Positions 16,384 to 22,877 of a stretch of 33,133 nt of DNA are shown here, piece by piece. The position numbers were made by a program, and so were the translations under genes. This DNA comes from Flammeovirgaceae bacterium BBD 1991-12 (GTDB lineage Bacteria; Bacteroidota; Bacteroidia; Cytophagales; Cyclobacteriaceae), in NCBI GenBank assembly GCA_001657315.1, contig LYSV01000117.1, forward strand, positions 10,632 through 43,764, read 5' to 3'. Every line of letters begins with the position of its first letter. Positions within the stretch are counted from its first letter, which is position 1. The notes beneath the pieces were generated by a model. It saw only the letters and a program-made list of their open reading frames with translations. It had not been told where the DNA came from and ran no database searches.

Positions 16384-16821
16384 TTATTGTTTTATTAATA
16401 TAAAAGTGTACTCTCCTGCAACCCCGGCTATTTTCCCGTTGCTATTTTTATCAGGCTGAGTAAAACGTAAAGTGAGCGTTTCTTCATCCTCATCTATATC
16501 CACATTTATGATCAATCCATCAGCCCTTTCAATCTGATCTAGATTATCCTCTACAAAAGACCAGGTGCCCTGGGCTGGCCATACATCAGGATAGGTATTG
16601 GTGGTTGTGTAGGAAAATTCATTCAAGGTTAACGTGAAATCCTCCCACTCATCGGAAGAGATGTCATCGCGGGTAACTGATCCTTCTTCTCTTATGATCC
16701 AGGTGGCTGTTAGTTTGTCAATTTGAAGTTCTTCCGCAGTGGGTGATGCCTCATCATCTCCACAAGCAGTCAGAATCTGACCAGCCAATAAAAGGATGGT
16801 AAGGTAAGAGAGTCTTTTCAT
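16384..16821 (-). CDS. Small lipoprotein with a lipocalin-like fold
   Basis: A 145-residue protein with a signal peptide and a lipobox (GQILTAC, Cys near residue 20), then an Asp/Glu-rich beta-strand region: KLTATWIIREEGSVTRDD, FTLTLNEFSYTTTN, GTWSFVED, TLTLRFTQ and a final AGEYTFILIK. The alternating strands and the 'LTATW' and 'GTWSF' signatures are those of Bacteroidota lipocalin-like lipoproteins (DUF5004-like), whose function is unknown. It is the first gene of a leftward operon with two T9SS cargo genes, and the predicted promoter carries the GCAACAATGTTG palindrome in its -33 region. Confidence 0.65.
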   Translation of the reverse strand: MKRLSYLTILLLAGQILTACGDDEASPTAEELQIDKLTATWIIREEGSVTRDDISSDEWEDFTLTLNEFSYTTTNTYPDVWPAQGTWSFVEDNLDQIERADGLIINVDIDEDEETLTLRFTQPDKNSNGKIAGVAGEYTFILIKQ

Positions 16822-16867
16822 GGGTAGTTAATTTTAGAAGTTTTGTCAGGTTAATTGAAATACGGTT

Positions 16868-16898
16868 GAAAGTTAAAGCATAATATATTTTATTGCAA
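16868..16898 (-). promoter_or_regulatory. Predicted promoter of the lipoprotein/T9SS operon
   Basis: Read leftwards, TTG (16898-16896) is followed after 20 nt by TAACTTTC (16875-16868), seven of eight matches to TAnnTTTG. The TTG lies inside the GCAACA-A-TGTTGC palindrome. The same layout recurs before the lanthipeptide precursor gene. Confidence 0.4.
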
Positions 16899-16910
16899 CA
16901 ATGTTGCGTT
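16894..16910. promoter_or_regulatory. Palindromic element, copy 1 (GCAACA-A-TGTTGC)
   Basis: A perfect 6-bp inverted repeat with a one-base centre (16895-16907) within TGCAACAATGTTGCGTT. The 17-nt element recurs at 19239-19255 with a single mismatch, and both copies are preceded, 11 nt upstream of the palindrome's first base, by TATATTT. It lies between the divergent lipoprotein operon and the LanC-like gene, so a bound regulator could act on either. The protein that binds it is unknown. Confidence 0.55.
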
Positions 16911-16935
16911 TATCTCATTCAAAATTGGTATTGGC

Positions 16936-18921
16936 TTGAAAAATTCAAAATTAAAGAGAGCAATCATAGAGGAAGTAAATTCATATGCACAATACCTTAT
17001 AGAAAATGCCATACCAGATCAAGAGGGGATATTCTGGGAAATTATGGACCATTCGAAAGGTGTCTTGAGAAATACTTCAAATGAAACAATCTACGAAGGA
17101 AGCACAGGAATTATTCTTTTTTTCATCAGCTTATACAACTACACAAGAGATCCCAGGTATTTGGATATCGCTTTAAAAGGAAGCAGATGGGTTGAAAATT
17201 ATATCATTAACCATCCCAAAGGATATCCTACTTTTTATACCGCAAGAACGGGAGTCATTTTTATGTTTTGCAAATTGTTCGAGGCCACTAAAGATGATAA
17301 ATACCTGAAAAAAGCAATGTCGACTACTGAAGCACTTGAAAAGGAGCTTTTGAGGAAAGACCTGTTCTATGATTTTTTTACAGGCATGGCAGGGAATATT
17401 TTTGTTGTAGCCTATTTGTATCACCATCTACCAAATCAATATTTGCTTGACCTTCTCATAAAATGCATTAAAAATTTAATTGAAGGTGCCCTGATTTCCA
17501 GGAAAGGGATCAAATGGGGTTACCGACCGAAAAATATTAATAGCCTTTGTGGTATATCACATGGCGCATCAGGCATTGCCCATGTTTTTTTACAAATTGG
17601 AAATTACTTCAACAATAATTCATTTTATTGGCTGGCGCATCAGGCCATTTTGTACGAATCTCAATATTTTGATCCCAATAAAAATAACTGGAAAGACTTA
17701 AGGCTACCTTTAGATGAAGTGAAAGCGGTGAAAGCTTTTACAGAGAATAATATAGAATATTTGACGGAAGGAAACAGACGGGATATAAATTTCTGGACAC
17801 ACGGAGCAGCAGGGATTGGACTGGTAAGGTTGGAAGCATCTCGTATTCTAAATAACAAGGGTTACTGGAAGGAGGCTGAATTAGCAATAAAAAAAACCAT
17901 TGAAACAGATATCAATGGAACAAATGGTGGCGACTATATTATATTACAGGGTAAAGCGGGGAATGCAGAGCTATTTTTAGAAGCTTATAACCATACAAAG
18001 GATCCGGTTTATCTTAGGTATGCTCAAAGTATAGCGGAAGAAATAATTTCCTATAAGAAAAAGCACCATACTTTTCCATCTATCAATAATATGAAAAACG
18101 GGCCCGCCCTCTTCTACGGAGATACAGGAATTGCTTATTTTTTATTGAGATCTTTAAACCCCACCCAGGTAGATTCCATTTTACTCCCCAGGGTCAGGAC
18201 GAATAACAAAAAGGAAAAATTATCTGGCCCGGAACACTTTAAGTGTTTTTCAGCAGGATCAATAAAAAATCAGGTGTTCGGGAAATATTTTGAACGAACT
18301 TTAAAATGTCTCGAAATGGCAGGAGCAGATGTTAATACAAAAGCAGGTGAACATACTTCATATAAAATTGATGATGAGTTAGATACCTGGATTGATGAAA
18401 TAAAAGTTCACATGGAAAATCTGGAAAAGAGCAAAAAAAAAGCTGTTAAAGAGATTTTTGATATGGAGTTCGATATTGTAAACTGCATACGCAAGGATAT
18501 GAGTTTTTTATACCTAAAAGCTGAAGATATCTTCCTCCAAAAAAAATATACCAAACAACTAGCGTTGGATAAAAATGATTTTTATGCCTTGAAGTGTAGA
18601 GTAGTGGAAGGGGTTTGGTTAAAAGAAAATACATGGCATTGGAATGATGAAGCTGATTATGCAAAAAACCTTGAAAGGGCTCCAGGCCGTTATCCTGTAG
18701 TTATAAAACGAACAGCCACTTACGCAAAAGAATATTATCTTAATACGTTAGGATACACACTCTTTAAGCATATAAATCCTGGTATTAGGGTATCTGAATT
18801 GATCAGATCTTCTCAGGGTCATTTAAGAAAACAATATAAAATTGATTCGTTGGATGTTCAGGATAAGCTGCTGGCTCAGCTAAAGGTTTTTCTTAAAGAA
18901 GGCATCGTAACAACCATTTAA
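16936..18921 (+). CDS. LanC-like protein without zinc ligands, with C-terminal extension (lanthipeptide cluster)
   Basis: A 661-residue protein. Residues about 30-405 form a LanC-type alpha/alpha toroid with seven G-x-x-G repeats, e.g. YEGSTGI, TGMAGN, GISHGASGIAHV (His209 matches the active-site His of LanC). The zinc site is gone: WTHGAAGIGLVRL has Thr288 where 'W-C-x-G' has Cys, and ILQGKAGN has Leu337-Gln338 where 'C-H-G' has Cys-His. Class III LanKC cyclases also lack these ligands. After a Lys/Glu-rich middle, the last 60 residues (602-661) read like a PqqD-type winged helix (LNTLGYTLFKHI, GIRVSELIRSS, LKVFLKEGIV). The start is TTG at 16936; the next Met is residue 37, too late for the fold. 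It is visibly AT-rich and is convergent with the precursor gene. Confidence 0.78.
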   Translation: MKNSKLKRAIIEEVNSYAQYLIENAIPDQEGIFWEIMDHSKGVLRNTSNETIYEGSTGIILFFISLYNYTRDPRYLDIALKGSRWVENYIINHPKGYPTFYTARTGVIFMFCKLFEATKDDKYLKKAMSTTEALEKELLRKDLFYDFFTGMAGNIFVVAYLYHHLPNQYLLDLLIKCIKNLIEGALISRKGIKWGYRPKNINSLCGISHGASGIAHVFLQIGNYFNNNSFYWLAHQAILYESQYFDPNKNNWKDLRLPLDEVKAVKAFTENNIEYLTEGNRRDINFWTHGAAGIGLVRLEASRILNNKGYWKEAELAIKKTIETDINGTNGGDYIILQGKAGNAELFLEAYNHTKDPVYLRYAQSIAEEIISYKKKHHTFPSINNMKNGPALFYGDTGIAYFLLRSLNPTQVDSILLPRVRTNNKKEKLSGPEHFKCFSAGSIKNQVFGKYFERTLKCLEMAGADVNTKAGEHTSYKIDDELDTWIDEIKVHMENLEKSKKKAVKEIFDMEFDIVNCIRKDMSFLYLKAEDIFLQKKYTKQLALDKNDFYALKCRVVEGVWLKENTWHWNDEADYAKNLERAPGRYPVVIKRTATYAKEYYLNTLGYTLFKHINPGIRVSELIRSSQGHLRKQYKIDSLDVQDKLLAQLKVFLKEGIVTTI

Positions 18922-18947
18922 TATCAAAAATGGTATTAAATGGTTGT
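18910..18947. terminator. Hairpin between the convergent LanC-like and precursor genes
   Basis: Perfect 14-bp inverted repeat (ACAACCATTTAATA at 18910-18923 with TATTAAATGGTTGT at 18934-18947), extended by three more pairs (one G-T) to an AAAA loop. It contains the stop codon of the LanC-like gene and ends 7 nt before the stop of the precursor gene. No long T-run follows on either side, so it may be a terminator or an mRNA-protecting structure. Confidence 0.6.
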
Positions 18948-18954
18948 AAATAAT

Positions 18955-19149
18955 TTAGAATTCGATTGTTGTTGCGCATCCACACTGTTTAGGGTGCAGC
19001 GGATCACTGGGCTCAGTATGAGTAGGATGTGACGGATCTATGTGCAGTCCGCCCATCACATTTTTTTCCACTTCTGAGTCTAAACTGGTAACGAAGCTTT
19101 GCACTTGCAAATCCTCAAGGTTTAATTTTTCTTTTTTTGAATTTTTCAT
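18955..19149 (-). CDS. Lanthipeptide precursor, pinensin-like, with double-glycine leader
   Basis: A 64-residue precursor peptide. The leader (1-34) begins MKNSKKEKLNLEDLQVQSFV and continues TSLD; the L-x-(V/L)-x-SFVTSL block is the hallmark of Bacteroidota pinensin-type class I lanthipeptide leaders. It ends in VMGG, a double-glycine site for the C39 peptidase encoded next door. The core (35-64) is Pro/His-rich: four upstream dehydratable residues (Ser40, Thr43, Thr45, Ser48), then Cys56-Gly-Cys58, then Thr60-Thr61. Two thioether rings are possible, each from an upstream Ser/Thr to a Cys. I chose the ATG at 19149 because the leader motif begins there; an in-frame ATG at 19194 would add 15 unconserved residues. 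It lies on the strand opposite to the cluster's other genes. Confidence 0.82.
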   Translation of the reverse strand: MKNSKKEKLNLEDLQVQSFVTSLDSEVEKNVMGGLHIDPSHPTHTEPSDPLHPKQCGCATTIEF

Positions 19150-19199
19150 CGCAAAAAAATTATAGATTAAGCTTACTCTCACGGTTTTCAGCATCCCCG

Positions 19200-19211
19200 T
19201 TGTTGCAACAA
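19200..19211. promoter_or_regulatory. Perfect 12-bp palindrome TTGTTGCAACAA (copy 3) at the predicted precursor start site
   Basis: Shares the core TTGCAACAA with copy 1 of the GCAACA element but has its half-sites in the outward arrangement. Relative to the predicted leftward promoter (-7 box at 19213-19220) it covers the expected transcription start, a typical repressor position. Confidence 0.45.
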
Positions 19212-19212
19212 T

Positions 19213-19243
19213 TAAATTTAAAAAAACATATATTTAAATGCAA
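19213..19243 (-). promoter_or_regulatory. Predicted promoter of the lanthipeptide precursor gene
   Basis: Read leftwards: TTG (19243-19241), 20-nt spacer, TAAATTTA (19220-19213), seven of eight matches to TAnnTTTG. Transcription would begin near 19206, leaving a leader of about 57 nt. The -33 TTG lies inside palindrome copy 2, exactly as in the lipoprotein/T9SS operon promoter. Confidence 0.45.
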
Positions 19244-19255
19244 CAATGTTGTGTT
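19239..19255. promoter_or_regulatory. Palindromic element, copy 2 (GCAACA-A-TGTTGT)
   Basis: TGCAACAATGTTGTGTT matches copy 1 (16894-16910) at 16 of 17 positions; the inverted repeat is 5 of 6 here. It sits between the divergent precursor and exporter genes. For the exporter it would lie about 50-60 nt upstream of the predicted start, an activator-like position. Confidence 0.55.
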
Positions 19256-19288
19256 AAAGTACTGTTACTTTACTATTTTGCCATTACT

Positions 19289-19296
19289 TAAATTTG
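19289..19296 (+). promoter_or_regulatory. -7 box of the exporter operon promoter
   Basis: TAAATTTG is an exact TAnnTTTG match, with a predicted start near 19303 and a leader of about 22 nt before the ATG at 19325. The -33 region is weak, consistent with a need for an activator. Confidence 0.5.
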
Positions 19297-19324
19297 GGAA
19301 TCCTTATACAGGGTTTTATCAAGG

Positions 19325-21517
19325 ATGAAAAAGTTTCCCTTCTATAAGCAGCTTGATAGAAAAGACTGTGGCCCCACCTGCCTTCGCATGATAGCCCGGT
19401 ACTATGGGAAAATATATTCTTTGGAACGGCTGAGGGAAAACAGCTATATAAGTCGGGAAGGTGTTTCACTGGCCGGAATTTGTGATGCTGCTGAATCCAT
19501 TGGTTTTAGAACGCTTTCGGCTAAAATCCCCTACGAAAAGCTAAAACAGGAAGTTCCTCTTCCATTTATTGCCCCCTGGCGGGGGCGACATTTTATTGTA
19601 GTGTACAGTTTTAAAAAGGAGTCAGTTTTAGCAGCAGATCCTGCCTATGGCCTGATCAGCTATTCTAAAAAGGAATTTCTGGAAGGTTGGCTTAATTATA
19701 CCAGCAATGGCGAAAACAGGGGCATTGTATTACTTTTAGAACCTACTCCTGATTTTTATAAAGCAGAAGATGATAGTCAGCTCAAAAAGAATAATTTTAA
19801 ATTTTTATTCTCTTACCTGGAGCCTTATAAAAGATACGTAGTTCAACTGGTTTTGGCATTATTGACCGGTAATGTACTCTTGCTGCTGTTCCCCTTTCTT
19901 ACGCAGGCAATTGTAGATGTAGGGATAAGCCAACAGGATATTGGCTTTATAAATTTAATTCTAATAGCCCACATTATGCTGTTTCTTAGCAGAACAGCAA
20001 TAGATTTTATCAGAAGTTGGATATTGCTGCATATAAGCACGCGGGTCAATATTTTTATCATTTCTGATTTCCTGATAAAGTTAATGAAGCTCCCCCTGTC
20101 TTTTTTTGACAGTAAGATGATCGGGGACTTACTGCAACGAATAGGCGATCATCAGCGGATAGAACTGTTCCTTACTTCAACCACCTTAAATATCCTTTTT
20201 TCGTTTTTTAGCCTTATTATTTTCGGTGCTGTCCTGGCTTACTATGATCTCACCATTTTTGGCATATTCTTTTTGGGAAGTCTGTTATATGCTGGTTGGA
20301 TCGTCCTTTTTTTAGAAAAAAGAAAAATCCTGGACTATAAACTTTTTGACCAGACCGCACAAAATCGCAGTCATTTGATTCAACTTATTTCCGGTATACA
20401 AGAGATACGACTTCACAATGCGGAAAGACAGAAACGCTGGGAATGGGAAAGGATTCAGGCAAAACTGTTTAGGGTGAGCATTAAAAATCTATCCCTTAAC
20501 CAATACCAACAAATAGGGTCAGCATTTATAAATGAATTGAAGAATATCTTCATCACCTTTTGGGCTGCAAAATCAGTGATAGACGGAGATATTACCTTAG
20601 GGATGATGTTGGCTGTCCAATACATAATCGGACAACTCAATACGCCCATAAATCAAATGATCGGATTCGTTCATTCTGCGCAAGATGCAAGACTAAGCCT
20701 GGAAAGAATGGGAGAGATCCATAATAAAGAGGATGAAGAAACCCAGGGAGAAAGTAAAGTCTCTATTTTTCCGGAAAACAGATCATTGTCTATAAAAGAC
20801 CTCAGCTTCCAGTATGAGGGGCCTCATTCACCGAAAGTGCTCAGAAATATCAATATGCATATCCCTGAAGGAAAGATCACTGCAATTGTCGGGGCAAGCG
20901 GTAGCGGGAAAACTACTTTAGTCAAATTGTTGCTAAAAATATACAACCCTGATCAGGGTGAAATAAAATTAGGAGATATAAACCTTGCCAATTTCAGTAA
21001 CAAGTTATGGAGAAGTAAATGTGGCTCTGTCTTGCAGGATGGGTATATTTTTTCGGATACCATAGCCAAAAATATTTTGATCAATGGTGAGCAGTTAGAC
21101 CAGGAAAAATTAATTTATTCGGTAAAAGTGGCCAATATACAGGAGTTTATCGAATCCTTGCCGCTTGGCTACAATACGATGATCGGCATGGATGGTCACG
21201 GCTTAAGCCAGGGGCAAAAGCAGCGGATCCTTATTGCCCGGGCGGTATACAAGAATCCGGAATATATCTTTTTCGATGAAGCAACCAATGCTTTGGATGC
21301 CAACAATGAAAAGATAATTATGGAGAACCTGGACAGGTTCTTTCAGGGTAGAACAGTAGTTATCGTCGCCCACAGACTCAGTACAGTAAAAAATGCAGAC
21401 CAGATCATTGTCCTGGACAAAGGGGAGGTCATTGAGGTGGGGACTCATCTTAAGTTAACCCAGGAAAGAGGAGCCTACTTTCATCTTGTCAGGAATCAGT
21501 TAGAATTAGGTAATTAA
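19325..21517 (+). CDS. Peptidase-containing ABC exporter (C39 bacteriocin-type)
   Basis: A 730-residue inner-membrane transporter that removes double-glycine leaders and exports the peptide. Residues 1-130 are a C39 peptidase with the full catalytic set: Gln9, Cys15 (DCGPTCLRM), His89 (GRHFIVVYSF) and Asp105 (AADPAYG). A six-helix ABC membrane domain follows (about 155-440), then the ATPase (about 485-730): Walker A GASGSGKTTL with Lys529, Q-loop VLQDGYIF, signature LSQGQKQR, Walker B YIFFDEATNALD and the switch His in VAHRLSTV. It leads the operon with the HlyD adaptor (12-nt gap) and the split dehydratase. Its obvious substrate is the VMGG-leader precursor encoded divergently next to it. 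Confidence 0.93.
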   Translation: MKKFPFYKQLDRKDCGPTCLRMIARYYGKIYSLERLRENSYISREGVSLAGICDAAESIGFRTLSAKIPYEKLKQEVPLPFIAPWRGRHFIVVYSFKKESVLAADPAYGLISYSKKEFLEGWLNYTSNGENRGIVLLLEPTPDFYKAEDDSQLKKNNFKFLFSYLEPYKRYVVQLVLALLTGNVLLLLFPFLTQAIVDVGISQQDIGFINLILIAHIMLFLSRTAIDFIRSWILLHISTRVNIFIISDFLIKLMKLPLSFFDSKMIGDLLQRIGDHQRIELFLTSTTLNILFSFFSLIIFGAVLAYYDLTIFGIFFLGSLLYAGWIVLFLEKRKILDYKLFDQTAQNRSHLIQLISGIQEIRLHNAERQKRWEWERIQAKLFRVSIKNLSLNQYQQIGSAFINELKNIFITFWAAKSVIDGDITLGMMLAVQYIIGQLNTPINQMIGFVHSAQDARLSLERMGEIHNKEDEETQGESKVSIFPENRSLSIKDLSFQYEGPHSPKVLRNINMHIPEGKITAIVGASGSGKTTLVKLLLKIYNPDQGEIKLGDINLANFSNKLWRSKCGSVLQDGYIFSDTIAKNILINGEQLDQEKLIYSVKVANIQEFIESLPLGYNTMIGMDGHGLSQGQKQRILIARAVYKNPEYIFFDEATNALDANNEKIIMENLDRFFQGRTVVIVAHRLSTVKNADQIIVLDKGEVIEVGTHLKLTQERGAYFHLVRNQLELGN

Positions 21518-21529
21518 AATCACCAAGCT

Positions 21530-22825
21530 ATGCCTCAAAGCAACGATATAGAAATACGTAGTGAAGAAGTACAGGAAATACTTACCCGGATTCCTGGATG
21601 GATCGTCAGATGGGGCATCACTGTGATTTTTATTACAGTAGGACTGCTCCTGCTGGCAAGCTGGTTTATAAAATATCCTGACACCATTTCTGCCAATGTG
21701 GTTTTGACAACCCAAACGCCACCAGTGGAAATGATTGCTCGTTCCAGTGGAAGGTTAAATTTTTTTGTAAAGGATTATGAGGAGGTAAAAGAAGGGGAAT
21801 TTCTTGCGCTGATAGAAAACCCTTCCCATGCTGACGATATTTTCTATCTGATAAGTAAACTGGAAGAGATAAAAAAAACCGAATTCTCTCAAAAAGAAAT
21901 TCTACACCCCGATTCATTTAAGGTAAATCTCGAGCTGGGCCAGTTACAAGACAACTATGTAGAATTTAGAAATGCACTAAGGGATTATGCCCTCTTTCAG
22001 CAACTGAACCTCTACGAAAAACAGATGGAGGCTATCCAGTCAAGAATCAACAGCTACAGGCAACTGAACCTGCAACTGGAAAAACAAAACGCAATAGTCA
22101 CACAGGAACTTGCCTTGTCAAAAAGAAAATACAACATAGATTCCGTGCTTTTCAATCAGAAAGTAATTGCGGATCTTGATTTTGACCAGTCAAAAAATAG
22201 TTATCTGCAAACAAAGCGGGTGTTTGAATCTGCCCGTTCTGATATTATCAACAACCAGATATTAGCATCAGGGCTGAAAGCACAGGTGCTCGAGCTCAGC
22301 ATAGAACAGCAGAAAAAAGAAGACGACCTGAAAAACGCAATAAGAGATGCCTACAAAAGACTGGAGAGCCAACTGTCGGCCTGGGAAGAGCAGTATTTAC
22401 TGGAGGCACCCTTAGATGGGAAAGTTGCCTTTTTAAAGTACTGGAGTGATAATCAGTATGTAAAGGAAGGGGAGGAAGTAATGACTATTATCCCTTATTC
22501 ACAAGATGTATTGGGCCAGGTGCTTATGCCCATCTCCGGCTCGGGAAAAGTAGAAGTAGGGCAACGGGTAAATATCAGGTTTGATAACTATCCTTCCAAT
22601 GAGTACGGCATGGTCATAGGAAAAGTGGAATCTGTAGGGCTCTTACCCCGGGACAATATGTATTCCATACGGATAAGCCTGCCCCAGGGACTAATAACCA
22701 GCTATGGAAAAAAGCTGGAATTCAGGCAGGAAATGCAGGGAAGTGCTGAAATCGTCACCAGGGATATGCGGCTGATAGGAAGGATATTTAACCAATTCAG
22801 GACGTTGATGGACAGGGCAAACTAA
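21530..22825 (+). CDS. HlyD-family membrane-fusion protein of the lanthipeptide exporter
   Basis: A 431-residue periplasmic adaptor anchored by one N-terminal helix (about residues 25-47, WIVRWGITVIFITVGLLLLA). Next come a lipoyl/biotinyl-like half (EMIARSSGRLNFFVKDYEEV then KEGEFLALIENP), a long alpha-helical hairpin of coiled-coil type (about 105-285), the second lipoyl half (EAPLDGKVAFLKYWSDNQYV then KEGEEVMTI) and a beta-barrel domain (VGQRVNIRFDNYPSNEYGMV). In type I-like export it bridges the ABC exporter to an outer-membrane channel; no TolC-like gene is present here, so one encoded elsewhere is presumably used. It starts 12 nt after the exporter gene, in the same operon. Confidence 0.88.
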   Translation: MPQSNDIEIRSEEVQEILTRIPGWIVRWGITVIFITVGLLLLASWFIKYPDTISANVVLTTQTPPVEMIARSSGRLNFFVKDYEEVKEGEFLALIENPSHADDIFYLISKLEEIKKTEFSQKEILHPDSFKVNLELGQLQDNYVEFRNALRDYALFQQLNLYEKQMEAIQSRINSYRQLNLQLEKQNAIVTQELALSKRKYNIDSVLFNQKVIADLDFDQSKNSYLQTKRVFESARSDIINNQILASGLKAQVLELSIEQQKKEDDLKNAIRDAYKRLESQLSAWEEQYLLEAPLDGKVAFLKYWSDNQYVKEGEEVMTIIPYSQDVLGQVLMPISGSGKVEVGQRVNIRFDNYPSNEYGMVIGKVESVGLLPRDNMYSIRISLPQGLITSYGKKLEFRQEMQGSAEIVTRDMRLIGRIFNQFRTLMDRAN

Positions 22826-22877
22826 GAATAGCAGAATAGTATAGATAGAGAATCAACTTTTCAACCTTACGTTACAG

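Noticed and set aside
19150-19194. 15-residue N-terminal extension of the lanthipeptide precursor from the ATG at 19194
   Set aside because: The added residues (MLKTVRVSLIYNFFA) do not resemble lanthipeptide leaders, while MKNSKKEKLNLEDLQVQSFV at 19149 does.
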